Below, one piece after another: positions 53,928-64,000 of a stretch of 64,000 nt of DNA (positions are counted from its first letter, which is position 1; each line of letters begins with the position of its first letter). Under the pieces are notes generated by a model. That model worked only from the letters and a program-made list of their open reading frames with translations. It was not told the origin of the DNA and did no database searches. The DNA is from Pterobdella sp. o SKG-2022 (lineage: Eukaryota; Annelida; Clitellata; Hirudinida; Piscicolidae). Location of the stretch: assembly GCA_964035795.1 (NCBI GenBank), contig OZ038320.1:20974589-21038588 (forward strand), read 5' to 3'. Made by a program: the position numbers and the translations under genes.

Positions 53928-56085
53928 CTAAGTCACGTGGAAAGTATCAATTCGACCCTACTCATTTCTCACAGATTGATAAGCATGCCCTAATATTATG
54001 TTTGTAGAATATTTAAAATTACTTGTCAATTTCAAATAGATTTTCATATTTTCTATTTATAATTTTTATAACAATAAGAAAATTTTAAAGTTTGTTTAAG
54101 TTTTAAAATAATGGAAAATAATATAATAAGAATATTGATACGCAGTGTATTGGAAGTAGTTATTTAGTTTTCATAGTGATCGTATATACATTCTTAGTGT
54201 TGTGATGGTGAAAAAATGAAATATTTATGCTAAATCAATGTATCTGTTTATTATAGTTTTAACGCATCTCCAAATGTTCAAACTGTATTGTATAGTTAAT
54301 CAGTGTAATATATTACTGTTCTCATGTTAATTTATATAAATAGCTTAGAAGCTGTCAAACAAAAAAGAATTTTAAAATAAGAGGATTTACTAAAATTTTC
54401 ACTCGAAACTGAGGTTTTGATAATAGAAAATTTTCATTTGATAAGGGTTTGTTAGTATAACGAAAAAGTTCAACTACAATCTGTTTAAAAATCTTTGTGA
54501 TGTTTTGATAATTTATTCAATAATGAATAAAATGGTTTTTAGTTGATAATGAATAGAAATTAATGATTAAGAAAAAAACGTTTTTTACTTTATTCTATCA
54601 AAGCTTGAAGTTTTTCTATAAACAGTGTTAGAGTATCAAGTGTGCCTTAATACTACAAAAAAGCCCATATTTTAATGAAATAATGCAGAAAAATATTTTT
54701 TAATTGCATATTCAGAAACAACCATTCACTATAAACAAGAGTTGGATGCTTGAATAAACGTTCAAGATATTTTTTGGCATGCACTATTGTATATTTGAAT
54801 CTATTGGCTGTTGTTGAGGCATGTTTCCTAAATTGTTGTATTTCCTAAGATTGGATTTAGCAAAACAGTCAAATTTTAGTGTTTATTTATTGTATTGGAT
54901 CTACATATTAATATTAATAAAGATTTTTCTACAAGTATTTGCCAATCATATTTAATTCAAAAATGTACCACAATTGACAATCACAAGATGTAGAAATATT
55001 TCTCACCATGCCATCGTGTGATACGAACTTTCAGCATTTTTATACCTTTCGTTGCCCATTTATTTGTGTTTATTTTTCACACCAAGTAAAATTTTCAATT
55101 ATACGAGATATTTTACTATTCCTACAAGTATTTTTAAATAAATCAAACAATGCCTTATTTTTCAATAAATTCAATGAGTTTATTAATAAAAAAAAATAAT
55201 TTTTTATTTTGCAAATCTTTCTCAAGATTGCTATTCAAAAGATTTTAATGACTTAGAGAACACATGAGTCCCATTAAAGAATCACTCGAGCCGAAAGTCA
55301 TAAACTATTAAAATTACTGGATCTGAACGAGGTTTTTTACAATATACAAAGCTGTTGGTATCTATTTTCAAAAAATGGATAAAATCATACAAAAGATGGT
55401 CAATTGAAAAATAATAAGTTCATTCAGCCAATAAATTAGTTTATTAAACTCATAAAATTAGGGCACTGACTTTTTGATAGTATGCCATGTCAAATACAGT
55501 GAACAAACCTATTATAAGCAATTGATATTTCGATGAAAATTAAGCATATGCTATGAAACTTTTCTTTTTTTGTATTTTGTTAATATATTTTTCACATTAA
55601 ATAACAACTTCAAATTCTTATTCCAAATTTTATTCAAGTTATATTTTATTATAATGAAAAAAACTTTCTGAAATTCAATATTTTGAAAACTGTGTTTTTA
55701 TGTTGAATATTTATTTCAGGTTTTTTCAATCATGATACTATTATGACGTTTTAAAAATCGTAATAAACACATAATATCAAGAAAACATACATTTTTGCTC
55801 GATAATACTTGAGCATCATTTTGGTCTAATAGAAATCATGTAGTTTCCGTTAAAGATGAAAATATACTTTGAATTAACTCGGTGTATACATAAAAGGTTT
55901 CCATGAAGCTGCTCAGTGCATTTTCCCTTCTCCAAGCCTTTGGAACCATTATTACATGATCCATTTCTGTGAGAACCGGTGGCTTTACATCTTTTTTTGT
56001 TATAATTATTTGAGCCATTTGAAAATGACTTGATAACATTATAACTTTCTTAGGGCAGCATACTATTATGTCGAGAAATAGTAGC
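53928..56085. other. Intergenic, no supported gene
   Basis: FGD 3' UTR and AT-rich DNA. The open frames at 55008-55199 and 55836-56039 lack recognisable features; the second lies just downstream of the minus-strand LINE and may be part of its 3' flank. Confidence 0.5.
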
Positions 56086-56089
56086 CGCC

Positions 56090-59000
56090 ATGACGTCAGC
56101 CCATGGACTCCTGTCTCTCATTGCTCCAGCCACAGTCTCTAGCCAGTCTGTCAACAAATGTTATTGTCGGTCTTACTCTACTGACACTACCATGTTTTGG
56201 TTCCCAGAATACTAGATCTGCAACGACTTCGTCGAAGCAGTTTCTAGCAAACCTCAAACGTCTTTGTCTGATCACGTCGGAGATTTTTGGCAGTCCCGAG
56301 TAAAGCACTATATTAGAGACATATTCTCTCCAGGTAATTCCTAAAATCGCTCGAAGCAGTCTCGTATAACATCTGTCCAGTTTTTTCTCGAGGCTATTTG
56401 TTAGGGTCCAAGTTTCACACCCGTTTAGCAGGATTGCTTTTACAATCTCCTTGAAAACTTTTAGCTTGAACTGTCGTTGTAAACTTGTGTTTCATATTCG
56501 TGATTATTTGTTCGACGCTTTCCACGCTAACGATTTTTTGATGCCCACGTATTTTTCCATTGAACCTATGCAGGATTTCAGATACTTATAATCATCAACG
56601 GATTCGATGTTATTGCCCTCCGCTGTAGTGATTTCTGGTACTTCTTTTTGATTGAGTGTTAGAAATTCAGTCTTCTCCCCGTTAATGTGAAGTCCAACTT
56701 TCTTTGCTACTTTTTCTAATTCTTTGAGAAATTTTTGGGCTTGGTTCACTTCATTTGACATAAGAACTATATCATTCACAAAGTCTCAATCAGTTACTAC
56801 AGATGGTTTCATTCTTCTACTCTGCCTTTTTACAAGACTGAAACCAAGTTTCTTCTCATTATTGGTAATAGCTTTTTTTAACACATAGTCCAAAACAATC
56901 ACAAACAAATATGGTGCTAGCGTATCACCTTGTAGAACATCAGCCTGAATACTGAAGCTTCTCGTTTCGCCGTCCGGTGATAGAACTTTAGCTTGAGTGT
57001 CTCAATACATGTTTTTGATTGCAGTCACAAGAATATCAAGAATTCCATATGCCTGTAATATTTTAAACATCTTGTCTCTGTGTACTGTGTCAAATGCTTT
57101 CTTGAAGTCAATAAACATAAAGAGCGGGTAAATTTTTCTTTTCCACACCTTCCAAAGTCGTCTTACAGCAAGAATATGACTTGTAGATCTATTATTGCGA
57201 AATCCGTTTTGATTAATGCGTAACTCGTGATAAATTCCGGGTTTGAATCGATTGAAAATCATCTTATTACACGCTTTTACCACGACTGAACTTAAGTTTA
57301 TACCACGATAGCTGCATGGAAATCTCAGCTCTCGACTTTTTGGTATGGGGATAACATTCAGCATAGATCTTTGACGTGGTATGTCTTGTATTAGCGCAGT
57401 GTTGCAGATATCCAGAATTATGTCATCAAATTTTTAATAATTTAGTATTTCGGGCTTAATCCCATCTTCGTTACAAGCCTTTCCATTATATAGAGTAGAT
57501 TTCATCTTTTCATACTTATCCATACTGAACGCATTCTCTGTAATCTCCACATTGTTAAATATTTTCTTCCGACTCATCTTTTATTGTAGCTTCGTTTCCA
57601 AGCAAGTTTTTGAAATGTTTAAACCAGTTTTCGATTCTTGTAGCTGTTGCTCCATTTATTTGACTTTTCCTGCTAGTCATCCTTCCAGTAATTTTAATAA
57701 TCAGTTTTCATCTTTTACGATGTTTGCCGATCATATTTGATTCTATTACTTTTTTATTTTCGGACAGATCTTTCTTAGTCACCATATTGTATGCCTTCTC
57801 AAGTTCCTTCTTAGCATGCTCGTAACTTAATCGATTATGTTCATTTGTTTTTACACAATATAAGTTGAATGCTGCCTGTGTCTTTTGCTTGGTGTTAACT
57901 ACGTTGGTCACAAGAGGCTCGATTGGACGCTTTTCTTGCAGCAGTAGGTAACATTTTTTGAGCGGCATAATTATTTGCTTCAAGAAACTTTTGATACTTC
58001 TCGGTGTTGGATCCGTCTAACTCTTGCAGAAGATCAAACTTATTTCTAACTTATACTAAATAGGCTTGCTGCAATGTAGGATTATTTTTGAACATTTCTC
58101 AATCGTACTTCTTTTCAGCTTCTCTAAGTTTTTCCTGACTAAGTCTTATTTCAGCAGTAACAATACGATGGTCAGACCCAGTACTTGAAAAACTGTTACA
58201 TGGTTCAACATTATTTAAACTATTTTTCTATTTCTTGTTAACAAGAATGAAGTCAATCTGGCTTTTTGCACCTCCCGCTCCAAGAAAAGTTCAATGTTTT
58301 CCTGTTCTCTTGCTTTGTGTTAGTTATCTCCAAATGCTTTTCCATGGCCAGATCTAAAAGCATTTTATCATTTCTATTGGTTTTCTCATGATAACTATAA
58401 TGAACATCTTTTCTTCCTTCCAGCGCTTTAAAATCTATTGTGATGATTAACACATTATGCACCGGGACGGTCTCAAGAGCCCTTTTGAAATTGTCATAGT
58501 GCTCTTCAGAAACTTCTTCAACTGACATGTTTTTCGGACAATATGTTACAATTTTCGCTGTGAGATTGCCAAGTAAGTTAATGATTATACGCTCATTGTA
58601 CTTGATTACACTAAATAGTGCTTTTTTCGATTCTGAGTTTAAGAGAATCCCAACTCCTACAGTGGCAGCTCCACTGTCGTTTCGTCACGCTGATGATGGA
58701 ATCAGTTTTCTTCCGATCACTGTTTCATACTTAATATCTTCTGTATGCAACATTCTGTGTTCCTGTATACCCAACACATCTACTTTTTCTGCAAATATGT
58801 TGCTTTTTTAATTCTTCACGTAGTCTTTGCGTTCTATTGTTTTTTTTGTAACCAGTAAACTTCAAATCATGAGGATTTATAAGAAAATTTTTTTTTATTT
58901 AGCTAAAATTTTCAACAAGTAAAACCTTGTCATAATTCATTATTGTTCTTACATTCATTGTTGCTATTTTTAAACGTTTTTTTACAATTTAAAAAGTAAG

Positions 59001-59430
59001 ATTTTCTTCTAGCCTCACCACTCTCAGCTCCACACCTCTGTATCCGGTTTAAGCGTGATTCATCATCATATATGTCAGAAACATTGTAGGTTTGGTCAGA
59101 AGCAAAAGTTTCAGTTAACCCTGATGTCGTGCTGTCCTACCATTTCTTTTCTATCGCTAATAATAGCTGCGTTCGCAACTCCTACAACTATGGTTTTGAA
59201 TTCAGAGTAACCATCTCCTATATAGTTTGTCTTTACCACGACTAATGAGAACGATATACCCAATCGTTACCTTCATGCCTGGGGCTAAAAGGATGCTGGT
59301 CCTTGCCCAAGGAACGCCCGCCCAGTTTGGTCTGCAACTGCTTTTTTGATTATTCGCAGCAAACCTATATATATCTATGTAGGCCTTTCCACCTTTGCCA
59401 TCTGTGGACGCAGACCAGAAATTGGGCATT
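56090..59430 (-). mobile_element. Long, broken non-LTR retrotransposon (LINE)
   Basis: Minus-strand order matches a complete ORF2. First comes an apurinic-like endonuclease region at about 58811-58253 (VDVLGIQEHRM, GAATVGVGILL, SVEEVSEEHYDNFKRAL, and TIDFKALEGR where an active element has GDFNA). A linker follows at 57983-57708. The reverse transcriptase is at 57364-56504 (SYRGINLSSVVVKACNKM, NQNGFRNNRSTSHILAVRRL, FIDFKKAFDTVHRDKMF, and further on NDIVLMSNE in place of the YADD-type block). The C-terminus is at about 56500-56096 (SGLPKISDVIRQRRLRFA, DLVFWEPKHG). Many stops and frameshifts plus damaged endonuclease and RT motifs make it inactive. The part beyond 58870 is less clear: it includes a frame at 59429-59202 and a 40-nt family B palindrome fragment. 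Confidence 0.85.
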
Positions 59431-60562
59431 TTTATCTAAATACCATCTCCAGGTGATTGTCAACCAAAACTGAAGAGCGCTTCATTTGCCCTTGAGGTAG
59501 ACTATTCTCTGCTGGCCACCAATCCAGTGTTTCAGGTCAACTCGGGGTCAACATTATAAGACCTAATGAATCGTGTACTTTTGTGATAAGTTTCAATTAG
59601 AGCCATTTTTAATTTTGGCGAATACTTTCGTATTTATTTTTATTTAAAATACTTTTTTCATTTCAAACAATTACTTTTCTAAAACAAGGTAAACTTTTTA
59701 GTTTGTTCTAAACCTATTTCGTAAGCAGATCGATGCACAATTAATTTTTCGACTACAAATCTGAAGATTCCAGTTTAGTTAAAAAACTTGAAAAAAAAAT
59801 TAAACCAATCCTGCTTGTATCTCTTTTTTTTACTTTATAGAAAATTAACAAAATTTTTCATACTTTCATCATTGTGAGATGGACAACAAATACAGAAACA
59901 ACTGAAATTTTTTAATTTCAAATAAAATTTTTGTGAATTGAAGTTTGCACTTTATAATCAAACGTTTCATATTGGAAAGTCCACAAAACTGGACGAGACT
60001 CTTGCAGGCTTGCACATCATGTCGACCAGCTTAAAAAATCACAAAGATATCATTAGTTCCCATGATTATAAACAAAACTAGCCTGTTAACAAAAAACGAT
60101 TTTATCAAATACTTTTATTAACTGAATAATAACACGAAGCTTTTCGTATAGTTTGTATACTTGTTTAATGTGAGTTCAACTTGCGAAAAGTTTCGTGTTA
60201 CTGTTCAGTTAATAGAAGTGTTTGATAAAATTGTTTTTTCCCATGATTAGTTTTCTTTATTTGCAGATTGCCAAATTGCCATTAAAATACCTTCGGGAAA
60301 ATTATAACAAAGCTTAGGTGCTGTATTTAAAACAATTAGAAAAGCTTTATAGTAAAATCTTGAAATCAAACATTTATCGATTAACTGAAAAGTACAAGGC
60401 TTCTTCAATTTAACTCAAAATCAGCATTCAATTTCAGTTATTTCTTTCTATCTAATTCATAAAAAAAATAAATATATATAATTAAAATAACAAGATTTGA
60501 ACTGCAAACCCCATAAGAATTCAAAAGTAGCAAGAACCTAATTATTATGGTTTCTATAAAAT
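59431..60562. other. Intergenic with a palindromic element
   Basis: AT-rich. The only structure recognised is the family A element at 60090-60237. A homopurine/homopyrimidine-poor stretch leads into the tRNA-Ala gene. No coding frame with support. Confidence 0.5.
60090..60237. repeat. Palindromic mini-element, family A copy 3
   Basis: The left arm (60090-60146) has ATTTTATCAAATACTTTTAT, TAACTGAATAATAACACGAA and GCTTTTCG. It is mirrored by the right arm (60184-60237), which has CGAAAAGTTTCGTGTTAC and ends TGATAAAATTGTTTTTTC. A direct repeat TTCCCATGATTA flanks the region at 60057-60068 and 60238-60249, consistent with a target-site duplication of an insertion slightly larger than the palindrome. 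Confidence 0.75.
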
Positions 60563-60635
60563 GGGGAACTAGCTCAGATGGTAGAGCGCTCGCTTAGCAT
60601 GCGAGAGGTACGGGGATCGATGCCCCGGTTCTCCA
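60563..60635 (+). tRNA. tRNA-Ala (anticodon AGC)
   Basis: A 73-nt cloverleaf. The acceptor stem is GGGGAAC/GTTCTCC with discriminator A. The D arm is GCTC...GAGC. The anticodon arm is CTCGC-TTAGCAT-GCGAG (AGC). The T stem is CGGGG/CCCCG with loop ATCGATG, in which the usual first T of the loop is A, a small departure from TTCGA. It is followed by a T-rich run (60643-60650), a Pol III terminator. Intergenic, plus strand. Confidence 0.95.
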
Positions 60636-61530
60636 TATTCTTTTTTTTTATTATTCAATGTTTTCATATGATTGAACTTCACTGTTAATTATTTAACATA
60701 CAAATCAGCATTCTTTATAATTCCTAATTAAGTCATCAAAATCTTAAAAATTTATATAAAATAAAGTATCTTTAAAATCCTCATTTTTCGAAGAATAAAA
60801 ACTGAAATTTAACATACAAGATACTTACGATGTCTCTAAAAGAACGCATTATATTTATTATAATTATCTAAAATTCATTTTGTTATAAAATTTCTGCTAT
60901 TTATGCAAAATAGGTTTTTGAGGATTAAATGTTTGTCAAGCTTTTCAAACACCCTCGCAATATTGACGTGGATTTTTAAACGGTTTATAAACTTCAGAAT
61001 TTTTTGAAATACGAAAACCAGGAATATTATCTTCGAAACCGAATCTACATTATCACACAAGTAAGATTGAAAAATGAGATAAAAAATATTTTTTACTAAA
61101 TTCATACAAATATTTTTGAAATGGCTAACTTCCGATTGTTTTGAATTTTTACAACAACAAATCCCCAGTTTTTTGAAAATCTGATGTGATGCTGGAATGA
61201 GGGATTCAGATTTGTGATAGTCGGCATTTTGAAAGCAATTGAGAATTTAAAGAAGAATAAATGGATTCAAGATTAAAAAAGAATATTTCCTGTCTGAAGA
61301 TCAGAAGGAAAAGTTAAGTAGGAAATCAGAAAAAAATGTAAAAAATTAAGAAGTACATAAGAGAAAAAACTGTGATAGAAAAATAGAAAAAAAGACTATT
61401 TATGAAAAAACTAGAAAAAAATAAAAAGTAGAAAAATAATTCAAAATGAAAGAAAATTAACTCTTGGCAAAAACAGATTTAAAGAAAGGTCGCTAAACGT
61501 CAAAATCTTTAGTTTTTTCGAGGTAAAGTT

Positions 61531-61720
61531 AAAGTCATCATTATCATCATCATGTCGACCGCAGTAGAACTAAAGTTAAAGTATTTCAACACCAGTTTGA
61601 GTCTCTCAAAAGCGCTTGCTGTTGTGGAGATTTTGAAATGATTCCAACATGCAAACCCTCACTATTGATTATTGCACCTAGATATTTAAACCGTTCAACC
61701 ATCTCATGTTGTTGTCTCCT
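61531..61720 (-). mobile_element. LINE 3'-end fragments
   Basis: 61531-61570 repeats the (ATC)n plus GTCGACCGCAGTAGAACT 3' end seen at 18545-18575. Next to it, 61720-61620 on the minus strand reads EMVERFKYLGAIINSEG, a LINE ORF2 motif of the RFxYLGxxI type. The two pieces are close together but the sequence between them is not collinear with an intact element. Confidence 0.6.
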
Positions 61721-62040
61721 TAAAAAGGTTTAAAATATATCTCTATTTCTTATTTATCTTTACTAGCCACCTCTTCACTAACGGTCTTCATACAAAACCT
61801 GACTTTTATGTATAAAATCTTTTTCTGTTACTCACCTTTCTATTTTTTTCACTTAATACCACCTTCTATACGTGCTGGCCTAAAACCTTTTACCCGTTTT
61901 CATTTCTTTTTTATCCCACCTTCTTACTCTCATGCTAAATCTGTTTTCGCTTTCTTTAATCCCTTTTTTTGGATTTCTCTTTTTCCTAAACTCAAATCTT
62001 TTTTTTCATTTTTTTCCATTAAAAATTCTTGAACTTTTTT

Positions 62041-62111
62041 TTAAAAGCAGTTCATAGCATAGCGTCTCTAAGCGATGGTAAAGGGGCGCCATATAAATTA
62101 TTTTTTTTACT
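62041..62111 (+). repeat. L2-type retroposon 3' tail
   Basis: GCGTCTCTAAGCGATGGTAA, then AGGGGCGCCATATAAATTAT and a T-run. It is the sense-strand counterpart of the block at 51538-51600 and of the end of the SINE-like repeat at 47640-48012. No upstream body was recognised. Confidence 0.6.
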
Positions 62112-63129
62112 TATGGTTTAAAGTTAATTTTCTTAACACTCAAAATCTAGTTTTCACAACTGAAGAAATGAATTTTTATCTGCCGTTCAATATAAATAAT
62201 TTTTTAAAATAATTTAGAATCGCATTTATTTTTTCCAATTTAAAATTTTTTTTTAAAATTTGTTTTCTTTGACGACGTAAAAAACATTTCGTTTGAATTT
62301 ACCGGTTTGAGCAATTAAATGAAAACGATTTAATTGTTCATCAAAAAACATGTTGACCGTTCAAAATATTAATTTTATTTGGATAGACGGATGTTAGCAT
62401 CAAAGGTTAGCAGTTTTTTATTAATATTTTTACTTTATAATTTTAGGTTACAGTATATGCGTAATTTTGAACCTTTTAATTGTATTTATGAAAACCGATT
62501 TTAATTTAATCAAGAACTCAAACATTTTCACATTCTTGTTTGATTTCACATTAGATATTGTTTGTTCTTAAATTATTTAAATAATCTTTATTTTTTTGTT
62601 CACTTTATTTTAAAATTTAAGTTTTCAAAATGTTCTACTTTTAAATTTTTTATTTCAAAATTGTTTATTTATGACGCATTTATTTCCAACTTGTTTACTC
62701 AAACTGGTTTTTTTTTCGAAAACGTTTGAAATTGAACTGTTTTGAATTTTTTGTTTTTTTCGTTTGAATGTTTTTTCACTTTTATTTTCTGTTTATTTTC
62801 AAATTATTTTTATCTCTCGAGTTTTTCATTTTTAAATTGTTTTTTTTATTTTCATTCATTTTGATTTTTTTTTTACAAGTTTCATACTTTTAGCTTTTTC
62901 AAAAATTTTCTATTTTTAGTATCAAACTTTTTTGAATTATCCATTTCTTTTTCAACATTTATAACAAATTTACTTGTAAGCTTACATTTAAAATTGTTTA
63001 TTTACGAATTTTTTGTATTCTAATTGTATAATTGTTGGTTTTTAGAAAACTTCATTTTCAATATTTTCAAATTTTTCAAAAATTATTTACTAGTTTTTCA
63101 ACGTTTATAACAAATATGATGAATCAATC

Positions 63130-63260
63130 AATTCTGTGCAATGAGTTACGCCTTGGCGGGGTTGGGTAGCTTGCGTGTCTAAACGACCCGGAGAGCTATG
63201 TCAGTGGGAGCTTTTTTTCCGGTAGGTTTTACCATGCCAAACAGATAAAAAATATAAAAA
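63130..63260 (+). repeat. GC-richer island, probable retroelement 5' region
   Basis: In strongly AT-rich surroundings, CGCCTTGGCGGGGTTGGGTA, ACGACCCGGAGAGCTATGTC and GGTAGGTTTTACCATGCCAA stand out. I have the impression of a LINE/SINE leader of this style from other animals, but could not verify it. A frame follows at 63283-63498 (LAQVSARRINHLITGEKIPP) that I do not recognise. Confidence 0.4.
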
Positions 63261-63520
63261 CTAGACAAAATTTAACTCAATTTTGGTATTGTGGGTTAAT
63301 GTCTTGATGCAAATGCAAGTATTGAAAGATGACACCTTGGATCTTGCACAAGTTTCTGCTCGGCGTATAAATCATTTAATCACCGGCGAGAAAATACCGC
63401 CTAAAAAGCTTGGAAATCACTTCCATAAGTGGAGGAGTGCCTTTTATGTGTATCAGCAATTTGACAGAAAAAACGAATACACGATTAAACAGCACTAGAG
63501 TTCAAAGCTTTTAATAATTT

Positions 63521-64000
63521 TTACTCACAACTGTGACATACACCACAAAGATATTTCGCAGATTCTTTCAATACATCAAGATTTGAACAAAAGACCATTA
63601 GCTTTGTTTCAACTAGATTCACCCGCAACCCTTTTATCTCCATCTCTGACCCCCATGTTTTCAACTGCGCGAGAAATCCATCTATGGACAGTGCCCTCAC
63701 CATCAAGTCATCAACATACATATAAGGACAACTTATATGAACTACAAATAGAGGTTTCAGAAAAATATCAGAAAGTAATGGACTAAGAACAAAATTTGGA
63801 TGGACACCCACCCGAACATCAAACCAGTTGCTATACTCATTGCCCACTTTTACCTTGCTTCTCATTTCTTTGTACATGTACTGTACCATTTCCATAAGCC
63901 ACTCATCATCTTTCGACTTCCACATGTTTCACCAAATCCAATGTGAAACTGTCAAAAGCTTTCTCTAGATCAATGAACTCAACTTATTAATGGCCTTTCT
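63521..64000 (-). mobile_element. LINE reverse-transcriptase fragment running off the right edge
   Basis: The minus strand, from the edge inward, shows DLEKAFDSFTLDLVKHVE split by a stop or shift. An open frame then follows (63925-63521): MVQYMYKEMRSKVKVGN, FDVRVGVHPNFVLSPLLSDI, YMYVDDLMVRA (the catalytic YxDD), MEIKGLRVNLVETKLMV and KYLCGVCHSCE. This is the RT palm of a common animal LINE type. The YVDD core is intact, but GVHPNF replaces the usual GVHQGS and the upstream frame is broken. The 5' part lies outside the window. Confidence 0.85.

Larger units (their letters stand above)
60636..63130. other. Intergenic, T-rich, with retroposon fragments
   Basis: Mostly simple AT-rich DNA. 62160-63120 is strongly T-rich on the plus strand with no coding signal. 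The LINE fragment (61531-61720) and the L2-type tail (62041-62111) are listed separately. The frame at 61808-62032 is a Phe-rich low-complexity product. Confidence 0.5.

Overview
The window is nuclear DNA from an animal: AT-rich (I estimate roughly 70 % A+T by eye), with many short exons bounded by GT-AG introns, metazoan-specific genes (a Vsx-type homeobox, a myostatin/GDF11-class TGF-beta ligand, an FGD-type RhoGEF), eukaryotic tRNAs, box C/D snoRNAs and many decayed non-LTR retrotransposons. I cannot fix the phylum; an invertebrate with an AT-rich, LINE-rich genome fits best. Exon chains below were built by hand, by matching splice phase and alignment to remembered family members. All reconstructed chains keep one open frame.

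Layout, left to right. 1-4.4 kb: the 3' half of a paired-like homeobox gene of the Vsx/Chx10 group (+), with 5' exons not seen. 6.4-7.7 kb: the ubiquitin-eS31 fusion gene RPS27A (+), with three tandem box C/D snoRNA-like copies in its last intron, followed by a tRNA-derived SINE with target-site duplication. 9.9-14.0 kb (-): a 10-exon gene for an unrecognised coiled-coil, Asn-rich and acidic protein (about 537 aa). 14.3-27.75 kb (-): a complete 31-exon TRAPPC11 gene (about 1205 aa), whose introns hold three LINE relics and a palindromic element. 32.6-36.4 kb (+): a four-exon GDF8/GDF11-type TGF-beta ligand with an unusual N-terminal membrane-anchor extension. 40.4-53.9 kb (+): a complete 26-exon FGD gene (DH-PH-FYVE-PH, about 827 aa), whose introns hold LINE and SINE debris, a (GTAA)n microsatellite of about 420 bp and, in the last intron, an antisense tRNA-Pro(AGG). 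56-59.4 kb (-): a long but broken LINE. 60.6 kb: tRNA-Ala(AGC). 61-64 kb: more LINE pieces, the last running off the right edge.

The genes do not form one pathway. RPS27A is a housekeeping translation gene, TRAPPC11 works in ER-Golgi tethering, FGD in Cdc42 signalling, and the TGF-beta and Vsx genes in development. The most notable features are the membrane-tethered architecture of the myostatin-like precursor, the triplicated intronic snoRNA, the intron made largely of tandem consensus 5' splice sites (apparently seeded by a retroposon tail), and two families of palindromic mini-elements.
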